Assembly: GCA_964385995.1 (NCBI GenBank)
Contig: CAYLRF010000008.1
Span: forward strand, 1-38,998
DNA from: CAYLRF01 sp964385995
GTDB lineage: Bacteria; Bacillota; Clostridia; Lachnospirales; Lachnospiraceae
DNA: 38,998 nt
Direction of reading: 5' to 3'
Positions 8,318 to 18,148 of the stretch are shown in pieces. How positions within the stretch are numbered: the first letter of the stretch is position 1; each line of letters starts with the position of its first letter. Both the position numbers and the translations under genes were made by a program. The notes under the pieces were generated by a model that was not told the DNA's origin, made no database searches, and worked only from the letters and a program-made list of their open reading frames with translations.

Positions 8318-9031
8318 TTGATAACGGATGTTCACTGTCATATCCTTCCGGGAGCGGATGACGGAGCGACGGGCACCGACGAGACAGAGAGGATGCTTCG
8401 TATCGCCGACGGGGAGGGCACAGGCGTCATCTTCGCCACCTGTCATTTCACCTTGGGTGAGAGTGAAAAAAGGACGGATTTCGTAAGAGAGAGATTTCGA
8501 ATCGCCCGCGATATGTGGAAGCGTATCGGTGCCGAAAAAGAGATGTATCTGTGGAGCGAGATCCTCTGGGAGGACGGCGCGGAGCGCGCTATCGCAGATG
8601 GCGGTGCCATATCGCTGGGTGGCGGCGAGTACGTTTTGACGGAGTTTTTGCCCGGTGTCGGAAGCGGGGAGGCTAAGGATGCCGTCCGCAGGATAAGATA
8701 CGCGGGTTACCGTCCGGTTCTGGCTCACATAGAGCGTTACGGAAGACTGGCGGCGGGAGAAACTTTTAAGGAGCTTTGCCGTCTGGGGGCCGTCCTTCAG
8801 GTAAACGCCTCATCCGTCTGCGGGGAGGCGGGACTTATCGTAAAGCGCCGCGTGATAAAGTGGATCTCGGACGGACTTGTGTCGCTTGTGGGTACGGACG
8901 CGCACGACTCGAAAGTGAGGCCTCCCGTGATGACGCGCTGCCTTAAGGTCTTAAGGAGCAGATTCGGCGAGGGGGAAGCCGCGCGTCTTACGGAAGATAA
9001 TCCCGCGAAATTGATATCGGGGAGTCTGTGA
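8318..9031 (+). CDS. cpsB: PHP-type tyrosine-protein phosphatase (CpsB/Wzb-like)
   Basis: A 237-residue PHP-domain protein of the CpsB/YwqE family, manganese-dependent phosphotyrosine phosphatases that dephosphorylate the BY-kinase. The sequence shows DVHCHILPGADDG (4-16), a second metal-site region ATCHFT, AHIERY near 132 and GTDAHDSK near 195, all expected for PHP metal ligands. It starts at TTG, supported by AGGAGGGGG eight bases upstream and by the conserved MITDVHCH N-terminus. It precedes the kinase gene by about 130 bp. Together with CpsD and CpsC it probably controls polysaccharide polymer length or export through cycles of tyrosine phosphorylation. Confidence 0.9.
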   Translation: MITDVHCHILPGADDGATGTDETERMLRIADGEGTGVIFATCHFTLGESEKRTDFVRERFRIARDMWKRIGAEKEMYLWSEILWEDGAERAIADGGAISLGGGEYVLTEFLPGVGSGEAKDAVRRIRYAGYRPVLAHIERYGRLAAGETFKELCRLGAVLQVNASSVCGEAGLIVKRRVIKWISDGLVSLVGTDAHDSKVRPPVMTRCLKVLRSRFGEGEAARLTEDNPAKLISGSL

Positions 9032-9050
9032 TGCGGTTTTTTATCCGAAA

Positions 9051-9118
9051 CATCATATGATGTCGGGGTAGAAAGTGATATTACGGTTGTCACAATCCTG
9101 CCCTGATATCATCATATC
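9051..9118 (+). promoter_or_regulatory. pair of CATCATAT palindromic sites upstream of the kinase gene
   Basis: A perfect 12-bp palindrome CATCATATGATG (9051-9062) and an imperfect one, GATAT-CATC-ATATC (9105-9118), share the 8-mer CATCATAT (9051-9058, 9110-9117) at 59-bp spacing. A TTGTCA at 9087 could be a -35 box but no good -10 follows. Operator function is a guess. Confidence 0.3.
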
Positions 9119-9159
9119 GGAAGTTGCGGTAAAAAGGGGAGATTTTTCAGGAGGGTTAG

Positions 9160-9891
9160 ATGGATAAGTTAGAATTGGTCGACAAGGTGCCGCCGTCAAA
9201 CCGTGAGAAAGAGGTTTACAGGACACTGAGGACAAATGTGGAGTTCACCGGCGTCGAAAACCGCGTGATCGCCGTTTCCAGCTGTCTGCCGGGCGACGGG
9301 AAGTCGTCGGTGTCATTTCAGCTGGCGTGCGCTTTCGCCGAGAATGAGAAGAAGACATTGTTTGTGGACGCGGATTTGCGCAAGTCCACGTTCGTACAGC
9401 GTTTTGATATAAAGGGCAATCCCAAGGGCCTGAGTCATTACCTCTCGGGTCAGGAGGTATTATCCAAACTCATCTACAGAACGAATAAAGACTGCCTGTA
9501 TGTGATGCCGGTCGGCTCATTTCCGAGCAACCCGACGGAGCTTTTCGGCAAACAGCGTTTTTCTCAGCTTCTCGAGGAGGCGAAGAAGGTATTTGACTAC
9601 GTGATAGTGGATACCCCGCCTTTGGGCAGTGTGGTGGACGCCGCGGTCATAGCGAAATACTGCGACGCTACTATCCTCACGGTCGCCTCAAACAGCTGTT
9701 CGCGAACCGTGGTGAAGAACATGATATCCCAGCTGCGTAACGCCAACCCGAATTTCCTCGGAGTCGTGCTGAATAAGGTCGACGTCTCGAAGAACACCTA
9801 TTATAACAGAAAGAGTTACTACAAGTACTACAATTACGATAAGAAACACGGCGGTTCGTATTACGCCTCTTATTACGGCGAAGAGAAATAA
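9160..9891 (+). CDS. cpsD: BY-family tyrosine kinase (CpsD/CapB-like)
   Basis: A 243-residue cytoplasmic bacterial tyrosine kinase. Walker A is PGDGKSS (44-50), Walker A' is LFVDADLRKS (67-76) and Walker B is VIVDTPP (148-154). The last 30 residues hold a cluster of eleven tyrosines (214-239), the usual autophosphorylation tail. In Gram-positive systems this kinase is a separate polypeptide activated by the membrane CpsC protein, which is encoded next. Its partner phosphatase lies upstream. The Shine-Dalgarno is CAGGAGGG. A role in regulating assembly and chain length of the polysaccharide made by the upstream operon is the natural inference. Confidence 0.93.
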   Translation: MDKLELVDKVPPSNREKEVYRTLRTNVEFTGVENRVIAVSSCLPGDGKSSVSFQLACAFAENEKKTLFVDADLRKSTFVQRFDIKGNPKGLSHYLSGQEVLSKLIYRTNKDCLYVMPVGSFPSNPTELFGKQRFSQLLEEAKKVFDYVIVDTPPLGSVVDAAVIAKYCDATILTVASNSCSRTVVKNMISQLRNANPNFLGVVLNKVDVSKNTYYNRKSYYKYYNYDKKHGGSYYASYYGEEK

Positions 9892-9892
9892 T

Positions 9893-9903
9893 GGGGGGGG
9901 GGG
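9893..9903 (+). repeat. poly-G tract, 11 G, at the cpsC ribosome binding site
   Basis: Eleven consecutive G start one base after the cpsD stop and end seven bases before the cpsC ATG (9911). No other Shine-Dalgarno is present, so the tract itself must pair with the anti-SD of 16S rRNA, using a G-U wobble. Length changes would alter spacing and strength without shifting a frame. Confidence 0.85.
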
Positions 9904-9910
9904 TGATTAG

Positions 9911-10624
9911 ATGAACGATCAGCAAAATGTTGAGACAAAAGAGATGGATGTGGACCTGATGGAGATGCTTTACTACCTCCTTCGCAAGTGGTGGCTGATA
10001 CTTCTTACCGCGGCGGTCGCTCTGGCGTGCGCTTTCGCGTATACGAAGATTGCGGTGACGCCCACGTATCAGTCGGCGGCCATGCTGTATGTGCTTCCGA
10101 ACACCACCAGCGTGACCAGCGTGACGGATCTTCAAATAGGTACCGCGATTACAGGTGATTTCGAGGTCATAGCGACCAGCAAGCCCGTCATAGACAGAGC
10201 CATTAAGGCGATAAAGGCGGATTCCGGCAAGACATTTACCAGAAGCGAGATCAGATCGATGGTAAATGTGTCGAACCTTGAGGACACCCGAATCCTTGTC
10301 ATCGCCTCCAACAGCGCGGATCCGGAGGATGCCTGCGTGGTGGCGAACGCCATGTGCGAGGCCACCGCGAAACGCATGTCGGAGATCACGAAGAAGGATC
10401 CCCCGACCATCGTGGAGATGGCGGAGGTATCCAAAAGTCCCGTCGGACCGAATCTTACGAGAAACAGTCTTATCGGATTCGGGATAGGAGCGGTGGCCGC
10501 GATCATCGTCCTTATCATCAGGTTCCTCTTGAATGACAATATCATCACGGAGGAAGACGTGGAGAAATACCTGGGCGTTCCCACACTGGCCGTCATACCT
10601 TACGATAAGAGCAAATCTGATTAA
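9911..10624 (+). CDS. cpsC: polysaccharide co-polymerase / kinase activator (Wzz/CpsC-like)
   Basis: A 237-residue protein with the Wzz topology: a short cytoplasmic N-terminus, a membrane segment (about 28-47), an extracytoplasmic domain, and a second membrane segment (about 185-206) preceded by the proline-containing SPVGPN typical of the family. The C-terminal cytoplasmic tail ends after YLGVPTLAVIPY, which in relatives contacts and activates the BY-kinase. It should set polymer length together with CpsD. Translation appears to start from a pure poly-G Shine-Dalgarno. Confidence 0.9.
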   Translation: MNDQQNVETKEMDVDLMEMLYYLLRKWWLILLTAAVALACAFAYTKIAVTPTYQSAAMLYVLPNTTSVTSVTDLQIGTAITGDFEVIATSKPVIDRAIKAIKADSGKTFTRSEIRSMVNVSNLEDTRILVIASNSADPEDACVVANAMCEATAKRMSEITKKDPPTIVEMAEVSKSPVGPNLTRNSLIGFGIGAVAAIIVLIIRFLLNDNIITEEDVEKYLGVPTLAVIPYDKSKSD

Positions 10625-10644
10625 CAGTCGGAAACGGTATTTTC

Positions 10645-11622
10645 ATGGATCGTAAAAAGAAGCGTATCGGAATAATCCTTATCATAGCGCTGGCGGCGGT
10701 GATTATCCTTATCGCGCTGCTTCTTCGGACGTGTTCCGCGCGCGGGGACGATTGGGACGACAGTCAGTCGCAGGAGGATCTGGGCGAAATCGTCTACGAG
10801 GGCAAACATTACCGCTACAATATCGACCTTACAAACATACTCTTCATGGGCATAGACAGCGAGTCGGGCATAGACATCGGAAATACCCCGGGAGAGGCGG
10901 GTCAGGCGGACTGCATCATGATCGTCACGCTTGATAAGAGCACGAAGAAGGCTACCGTCATCCAGATACCGAGGGACACCATGACTGAGGTGGACATTTA
11001 CAACAGCGCGGGTCATAAGACGGGCACCGTCTCATCGCAGATAGCCACGCAGTACGGATATTGCATAGGGGGAAAGAGCAGCTGCTTCGCCGTGAAGCAG
11101 ACTTTAACCGAGCTTCTCTATGAACTTCCCATCGACGCGTATCTCGCGATGGATTACGCGGGGATCGCTCCGTTTAATGACGCGGTCGGCGGAGTGCCGA
11201 TCGACATGTCGGAAGATTATACCCGTGTGGATCCCGCCTTTAAGAAGGGAGCGAAAGTCACGCTCACGGGCGATCAGGCGCATAAGTTCGTGAGATGGCG
11301 CGATACGGGACAGGATTTCAGCAATAACGACCGTATGCGAAGGCAGACGGAGTATCTCCCGGCGTTTATAGGGCAGCTTCGCGCCGTACGGAAAGAAAAA
11401 AAGGATTTTGAAAAGCAGCTGACTTCACTTGCGAAAAAATACATGCAGACGGACATTACGGCAGAGGAAGCGGAGGTTTTTTCGGAATATGAGCTTGACA
11501 TGTCACGTGTGCAGTACCTTCCGGGAGAGAGCGCGAAGGGTGAGATTTACGAGGAATTTCACGTAGACGAGACCGAGCTTCAAAAAATGTTGATAGAAAA
11601 GTTTTACATTCCGGTGGATTAG
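10645..11622 (+). CDS. LytR-CpsA-Psr (LCP) family phosphotransferase
   Basis: A 325-residue membrane-anchored protein. It has a basic N-terminus, one membrane segment (8-27), then the LCP catalytic domain outside the cell. Family motifs are visible: NILFMGID with Asp71, QADCIMIVTLD, VIQIPRDTM with Arg110-Asp111, GGVPIDM, and the late RWRDTGQDFSNNDRMRRQ containing the conserved arginines. LCP enzymes transfer undecaprenyl-linked polymers to peptidoglycan, so this one likely attaches the polysaccharide built by the upstream genes. It follows cpsC by 20 bp with a weak Shine-Dalgarno. The promoter for the following surface protein overlaps its last codons. Confidence 0.92.
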   Translation: MDRKKKRIGIILIIALAAVIILIALLLRTCSARGDDWDDSQSQEDLGEIVYEGKHYRYNIDLTNILFMGIDSESGIDIGNTPGEAGQADCIMIVTLDKSTKKATVIQIPRDTMTEVDIYNSAGHKTGTVSSQIATQYGYCIGGKSSCFAVKQTLTELLYELPIDAYLAMDYAGIAPFNDAVGGVPIDMSEDYTRVDPAFKKGAKVTLTGDQAHKFVRWRDTGQDFSNNDRMRRQTEYLPAFIGQLRAVRKEKKDFEKQLTSLAKKYMQTDITAEEAEVFSEYELDMSRVQYLPGESAKGEIYEEFHVDETELQKMLIEKFYIPVD

Positions 11623-11631
11623 TGTTATAAT
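11603..11631 (+). promoter_or_regulatory. strong sigma-A promoter for the surface-protein gene
   Basis: TTTACA (11603-11608), 17-bp spacer, TATAAT (11626-11631) preceded by TGt (extended -10). It overlaps the end of the LCP gene and would give a leader of about 120 nt. The leader can form CGTCTT-TT-AAGACG (11637-11650) and CGGGA-TCACGG-TCCCG (11673-11688) hairpins. Confidence 0.8.
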
Positions 11632-11738
11632 TTGCGCGTCTTTTAAGACGGTTTCGAGAGTTCGGGAGGTTTCGGGATCACGGTCCCGGAGAGCTTATGC
11701 TGCCGAATATCGAATATAGCCGGACGTTGTTACATAAA

Positions 11739-11746
11739 GGGGGGGG
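11739..11746 (+). repeat. poly-G tract, 8 G, in the surface-protein leader
   Basis: Eight consecutive G directly upstream of and merging with the Shine-Dalgarno GGAGGA (11745-11750) of the gene starting at 11759. Confidence 0.9.
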
Positions 11747-11758
11747 AGGATTTCGGAG

Positions 11759-12382
11759 ATGAAAAAGAGAGTACTTGGTCTTTGTCTGGCGGCTGTGCTT
11801 ATGCTCGGCATGACTGTGACCGCGCTTGCGTCTCCCAGCACGGAGGCGGAGTTTGTGACGGGTGTCGAGTCGGCGGTAGACGCAGACGGGAAGCCGCTTT
11901 CAAGTGACGGGATGAAGCTCATCGTGGAGGTGCTTCAGGGCACTGAGGCGACGAAGTACGCCGCGCAGGTTGATTATATCAAGAACCTGAACAACCTTAA
12001 GAAGGAACTCGGCAGCGAGTATGAGGACGGCATGGGTATCGTCGCCATCGACGATGTGTATTTTCAGGGAAGTCAGGATCTTATCGATAAAGTCAAGTTC
12101 CCCATTACCATTACGTTTATCACGCCGAGTGTGAAAGCGGGAGATCATATCCCCGTTCTTCACTACAGCGATAAGAAGTCGGCTTGGGAGCTGCTTCAGA
12201 CTACGAGCGCCGACGGAAGGGTGACGGCCAAGTTTGAGGCTCTTTCGCCGGTCGTCTTCGTAAAGAAGTCGGCGTCATCGTCACCTGCTACCGGGGAGTC
12301 TCCGGCCCTTATGTTTACGGCTGCGGCAGCGCTTACCGTCGCGGCGGCGGGCGCGGTGCTGGCCGGTAAGAAGAGAAGATAG
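11759..12382 (+). CDS. secreted, sortase-anchored surface protein (SPATG motif)
   Basis: A 207-residue protein with a clear signal peptide (MKKR, hydrophobic core, predicted cleavage at ALA-S, 25/26). The C-terminal sorting signal comprises SPATG at 175-179, a hydrophobic stretch (184-202) and a KKRR tail. The (S/N)PxTG form resembles the sortase B-class sites described in Clostridioides difficile rather than classical LPxTG. The middle region (30-168) is a small, probably beta-rich extracellular domain I cannot name. It has its own promoter, a structured poly-G leader and a terminator, so it is a monocistronic gene. No sortase lies in the window. Confidence 0.8.
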   Translation: MKKRVLGLCLAAVLMLGMTVTALASPSTEAEFVTGVESAVDADGKPLSSDGMKLIVEVLQGTEATKYAAQVDYIKNLNNLKKELGSEYEDGMGIVAIDDVYFQGSQDLIDKVKFPITITFITPSVKAGDHIPVLHYSDKKSAWELLQTTSADGRVTAKFEALSPVVFVKKSASSSPATGESPALMFTAAAALTVAAAGAVLAGKKRR

Positions 12383-12429
12383 CGTTTTCCCGTAACAGAG
12401 GGAAGATGTGGCAGGCATTCGTTTGTTCG

Positions 12430-12464
12430 CGCCCTTTGCGTAGAGATACGTAAAGGGCGTTTTT
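12430..12464 (+). terminator. rho-independent terminator of the surface-protein gene
   Basis: CGCCCTTTGCGTA (12430-12442) pairs with TACGTAAAGGGCG (12447-12459) around a GAGA loop, with one G-U pair, followed by five T. Confidence 0.93.
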
Positions 12465-12547
12465 GCGTGATATACGCGTATCGTATCAGGCAGACACCGT
12501 AAGGAATGGATGAAGTTTTTTAGACAGTCTCACGCGGGAGGACGGTC

Positions 12548-15217
<2,670 letters not shown>

Positions 15218-15240
15218 TGTCGTGCAGGTATTTACAGTAT

Positions 15241-15409
15241 GGCGCGGGTGACTTCCCGCCGGAAACACGGTCGCCTACCCTCCCTTCACTTCGGTTCTGT
15301 CTGCGAGTGCATGCGGCGCAATAGGTACGTCCGCGCCGCAAGCACTCGCACGAACTCGTGAAGGTCGGTCGGCTCCCAAGCGTTTCCGCACGGGAAGCCA
15401 ACCCGCGCC
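15241..15409. repeat. 169-bp imperfect inverted-repeat element (MITE/REP-like), complete copy
   Basis: The ends are perfectly complementary: GGCGCGGGT (15241-15249) and ACCCGCGCC (15401-15409). Further paired blocks follow inward (CTTCCCG/CGGGAAG, GGAAAC/GTTTCC). The centre is an 18-bp stem with one mismatch, TGCGAGTGC-A-TGCGGCGC (15302-15319) with its complement, around AATAGGTACGTCC. There is no T-run, so it is not a simple terminator. The first 94 bp recur at 15613-15706. Confidence 0.85.
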
Positions 15410-15457
15410 GCGTAAAGACAGTACGGCCATGCGTGAAATTAAGGCGGTAAGTCTTCA

Positions 15458-15512
15458 CGCGGGTGACTTCCCGCCGGAAACACGGTCGCCTACCCTCCCT
15501 TCACTTCGGTTC
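15458..15512. repeat. left end of second element copy, cut by the gap
   Basis: 55 bp identical to 15243-15297 and also to 15613-15667 just after the gap. It is probably the same sequence as the post-gap copy, represented twice. Confidence 0.85.
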
Positions 15513-15612
15513 NNNNNNNNNNNNNNNNNNNNNNNNNNNNNNNNNNNNNNNNNNNNNNNNNNNNNNNNNNNNNNNNNNNNNNNNNNNNNNNNNNNNNNNN
15601 NNNNNNNNNNNN
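15513..15612. other. assembly gap (100 N) between identical 55-bp ends
   Basis: Exactly 100 N. The 55 bp before it and the 55 bp after it are identical, as expected when overlapping contigs were not merged. Confidence 0.95.
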
Positions 15613-15706
15613 CGCGGGTGACTTCCCGCCGGAAACACGGTCGCCTACCCTCCCTTCACTTCGGTTCTGTCTGCGAGCTTTTGTGGCGCAATAGGTACGT
15701 CCGCGC
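15613..15706. repeat. partial element copy, left arm and loop only
   Basis: Matches 15243-15336 over 94 bp except a 7-bp block (15678-15684). The right arm is missing or replaced; the next gene's Shine-Dalgarno follows within 35 bp. Confidence 0.85.
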
Positions 15707-15752
15707 GGCGCTGAGAAATAATGCGGCCGGCGGCAAATAAGGATTTATTTTC

Positions 15753-17942
15753 ATGAAGAAGATTCATAAAGACGATATCAAAGCCTTCTTCGCCAGGCAC
15801 AAAGAGAAACGGGCCGAAAAGAAGGCTGCCCGGGCGGCGAAAAAAGCCGCGCGGGCAGAAAAATTTCACAAGACCAAATTCTACGCGGTGATGAGTAAAG
15901 TCTGCCGCATAATGAACCGCTGCTCGTTACTTATGCAGGCGATCCTCTCGTGCGTGCTTTATTTTTTGATCGAGCTCATTTCGCGCCATTCCTTCATAAA
16001 GGCGTGGACGTACATGGTTACCTCGCCGTGGACATTCCTGTTTAACGCTTACATGATCTTCGCCACGTTTCTTATCGTCTACATTTTCAGACGCAGAGAG
16101 TTCGCGAGAATCGTGGTCGGCCTTGTGTGGCTTATCATCGGAGGCATCAACGGCTACATCTTAAGCGTGAGGGTGACACCGTTTAACGCTCAGGATCTGA
16201 AAGTGCTGGACGACGCGTTTTCCATGATCGATAAGTATCTGAGCAGTTTTCAGGGTCTGGTGATAGCCGCCCTCATCGTCGCGGTGACGGTCTTTCTCGT
16301 GTTCATTTGGAGATCCGGGCATAAGTATCAGGGGAAAATGCACCGTATCCGGGCGATTATTTTTGCCGTACTGGGGATCCTTTCCGTCGCGCCGCTTACG
16401 AAAGTCGCGTTAAACAGGCGCGTGGTCTCGGATTATTTCGGAAACATCGCGTTCGCTTACGAGGATTACGGTCTTCCGTACTGCTTCACGTCCAGTCTTA
16501 TAAATACCGGGATCAAGCAGTCAAGCAATTACAACAAAAAGACCATAGACGACATATCCGCCGAGAGCTCGCTTTCAGAGGTGTCTATGACAGGCGATAA
16601 GACGCCGAACATCATCATGATACAGCTGGAGTCATTCTTTGATCCGACGGAAGTGGAGTTTTTGAGTATGTCGGAGGACCCCATTCCCACTTTCCGCTCG
16701 CTTATGCAGAATTATTCGTCGGGTTATTTTAAAGTGCCCTCAGTGGGCGCGGGAACCGCCAATACCGAGTTCGAGGTCTTAACCGGCATGAACATGCGAT
16801 ATTTCGGGCCGGGCGAATATCCTTACAAAACGGTGGTCAAATACCGGCAGATGGAAAGCGCCGCCACCGCGTTCAGGGAATTCGGCTACGGGACGCACGC
16901 TATTCACAATAACGGCGGAAATTTCTACAGCCGCGCGGATGTGTTCGACGACATGGGCTTTGACAGCTTCACGAGTGAGGAGTTCATGAATATCCTCCAG
17001 TTCACGGAAAATGACTGGGCGAAGGATGATGTGCTGACGAGGCACATAGTCGACGCTTTGAATTCCACGGACGGTCAGGATTTCGTATTTACCATTACCG
17101 TGCAGGGACACGGGGATTATCCCGAGGAGAAGGTGCTTGAAAATCCCAGGATCACTGTGCAGACGGACATAGGCGAAGGCAAGAAAAACGCGTGGGAATA
17201 TTACGTAAATCAGCTTTACGAGACGGATCGGTTCATCGCGGATCTCTTGGCTGAGATCGAGCAAAGAGGAGAGCCGACTGTGGTGGCCCTTTACGGGGAT
17301 CACCTGCCCACCATGGGGCTTAAGGCGAAGGATCTGCGCAACCGTTACCTGTACAACACCAATTACGTAATATGGGATAATATCGGACTTAAAAAGACGG
17401 ATCAGGATGTTCCCGCGTATCAGCTCACGTCGAAGATCATGGAGAGCCTCGGAATGCACGCCGGCACGCTCTTTAATTATCATCGGACGAGGCGGCAGAC
17501 TAAAAATTACCTTCCCGATCTTGAACTTTTGCAATATGATATGCTGTACGGAAAGGGATACGTATACGGCGCGAAAGATTATGTCACGAACCGAAAGACG
17601 GATTATCAGATGGGTCTTCGCGATGTGACGCTCTCGGGCATCCAGGTAAATCCTGACGGCACTTACAGCATGTACGGGGAAAATATGACCTCTCACAGCA
17701 AGATTTACGTAAACGGGGAAAAACAAAGCACGCAGTTTTTAAACAATACGAGGATAGAACTTAGAAAACACAAACTCGACGAGGGCGACAGGATCGTTAT
17801 AAGTCAGGTGGGCTCCGCGAGCCGCGTATTTCGCTCGAGTGAGGAATATGTCTTCTCGCAGGGGAAACTCGTGCGGGCAAGCGAGTATGTGCCGCCCGTG
17901 ATCGAAGAGCCGTCAGGGGATGAGGGCGAACCCGGAACGTGA
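15753..17942 (+). CDS. LTA synthase-family membrane sulfatase/phosphoglycerol transferase
   Basis: A 729-residue protein. A highly basic, Lys/Ala/Arg-rich cytoplasmic N-terminus (1-45) leads to about five membrane segments (about 58-78, 92-111, 118-137, 168-186, 202-220). The extracellular sulfatase-fold domain carries the LTA-synthase motifs IQLESFFDP (Glu293), the GAGTANTEFEVLTG nucleophile Thr335, and YGDHLPTM. Roughly 100 residues after the catalytic domain form a beta-rich region ending in an acidic Pro/Glu tail. The family transfers glycerol phosphate from phosphatidylglycerol onto polyglycerolphosphate or other glycans; the exact acceptor cannot be read. The start has an ATAAGGA Shine-Dalgarno. 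It probably forms an operon with the next two genes. Confidence 0.92.
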   Translation: MKKIHKDDIKAFFARHKEKRAEKKAARAAKKAARAEKFHKTKFYAVMSKVCRIMNRCSLLMQAILSCVLYFLIELISRHSFIKAWTYMVTSPWTFLFNAYMIFATFLIVYIFRRREFARIVVGLVWLIIGGINGYILSVRVTPFNAQDLKVLDDAFSMIDKYLSSFQGLVIAALIVAVTVFLVFIWRSGHKYQGKMHRIRAIIFAVLGILSVAPLTKVALNRRVVSDYFGNIAFAYEDYGLPYCFTSSLINTGIKQSSNYNKKTIDDISAESSLSEVSMTGDKTPNIIMIQLESFFDPTEVEFLSMSEDPIPTFRSLMQNYSSGYFKVPSVGAGTANTEFEVLTGMNMRYFGPGEYPYKTVVKYRQMESAATAFREFGYGTHAIHNNGGNFYSRADVFDDMGFDSFTSEEFMNILQFTENDWAKDDVLTRHIVDALNSTDGQDFVFTITVQGHGDYPEEKVLENPRITVQTDIGEGKKNAWEYYVNQLYETDRFIADLLAEIEQRGEPTVVALYGDHLPTMGLKAKDLRNRYLYNTNYVIWDNIGLKKTDQDVPAYQLTSKIMESLGMHAGTLFNYHRTRRQTKNYLPDLELLQYDMLYGKGYVYGAKDYVTNRKTDYQMGLRDVTLSGIQVNPDGTYSMYGENMTSHSKIYVNGEKQSTQFLNNTRIELRKHKLDEGDRIVISQVGSASRVFRSSEEYVFSQGKLVRASEYVPPVIEEPSGDEGEPGT

Positions 17943-18009
17943 GAACGAGACGTAAATGTGCTTACAAAAGTTCTGAGGCGGCGCCGATCGCGGCGGGAAA
18001 GAGGTCAGC

Positions 18010-18141
18010 ATGTTAAATTTCGATGAGGAACTTAAGAAATTCAAGCCGTGTCCCGAAGTGGAGGATATCGAGGAAGAGGTGTACCGGGAAGAACTGACCG
18101 ACATCGAGGATATAATAAAAAGCGCGAGCCGGCAGGAGTAG
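18010..18141 (+). CDS. 43-residue acidic protein of unknown function
   Basis: The ORF encodes 43 residues beginning MLNFDEELKKFKPC. It is strongly acidic (14 Asp/Glu in the C-terminal 30) and probably alpha-helical. AAAGAGG lies five bases before the ATG, and the stop is only 7 bp before the GTG of the TPR gene, whose Shine-Dalgarno (CAGGAG) lies inside this gene. That arrangement suggests translational coupling and supports a real gene. I do not assign a function; an adaptor or partner for the TPR protein is possible. Confidence 0.7.
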   Translation: MLNFDEELKKFKPCPEVEDIEEEVYREELTDIEDIIKSASRQE

Positions 18142-18148
18142 GGCGACA

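Larger units (their letters stand above)
15218..15752. other. intergenic block with repeat copies and gap
   Basis: No gene is supported here. The block holds a complete inverted-repeat element, a second partial copy and a 100-N gap. An apparent frame across the gap only exists because N is read through. Confidence 0.8.

Noticed and set aside
12465..12547. T-box riboswitch for valS
   Set aside because: The space after the upstream terminator is only 83 bp, with no T-box consensus or antiterminator.
15234..15427. ACAGTATGGC / ACAGTACGGC as target-site duplications of the inverted-repeat element
   Set aside because: The right copy is 8 bp away from the element end and the left one overlaps it, so they do not flank it cleanly.
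15429..15740. ORF spanning the second N gap
   Set aside because: Exists only by reading through N and repeat sequence; the gap is likely artificial.
16779..17726. 315-residue minus-strand ORF opposite the LTA-synthase-like gene
   Set aside because: Antisense shadow without family motifs.
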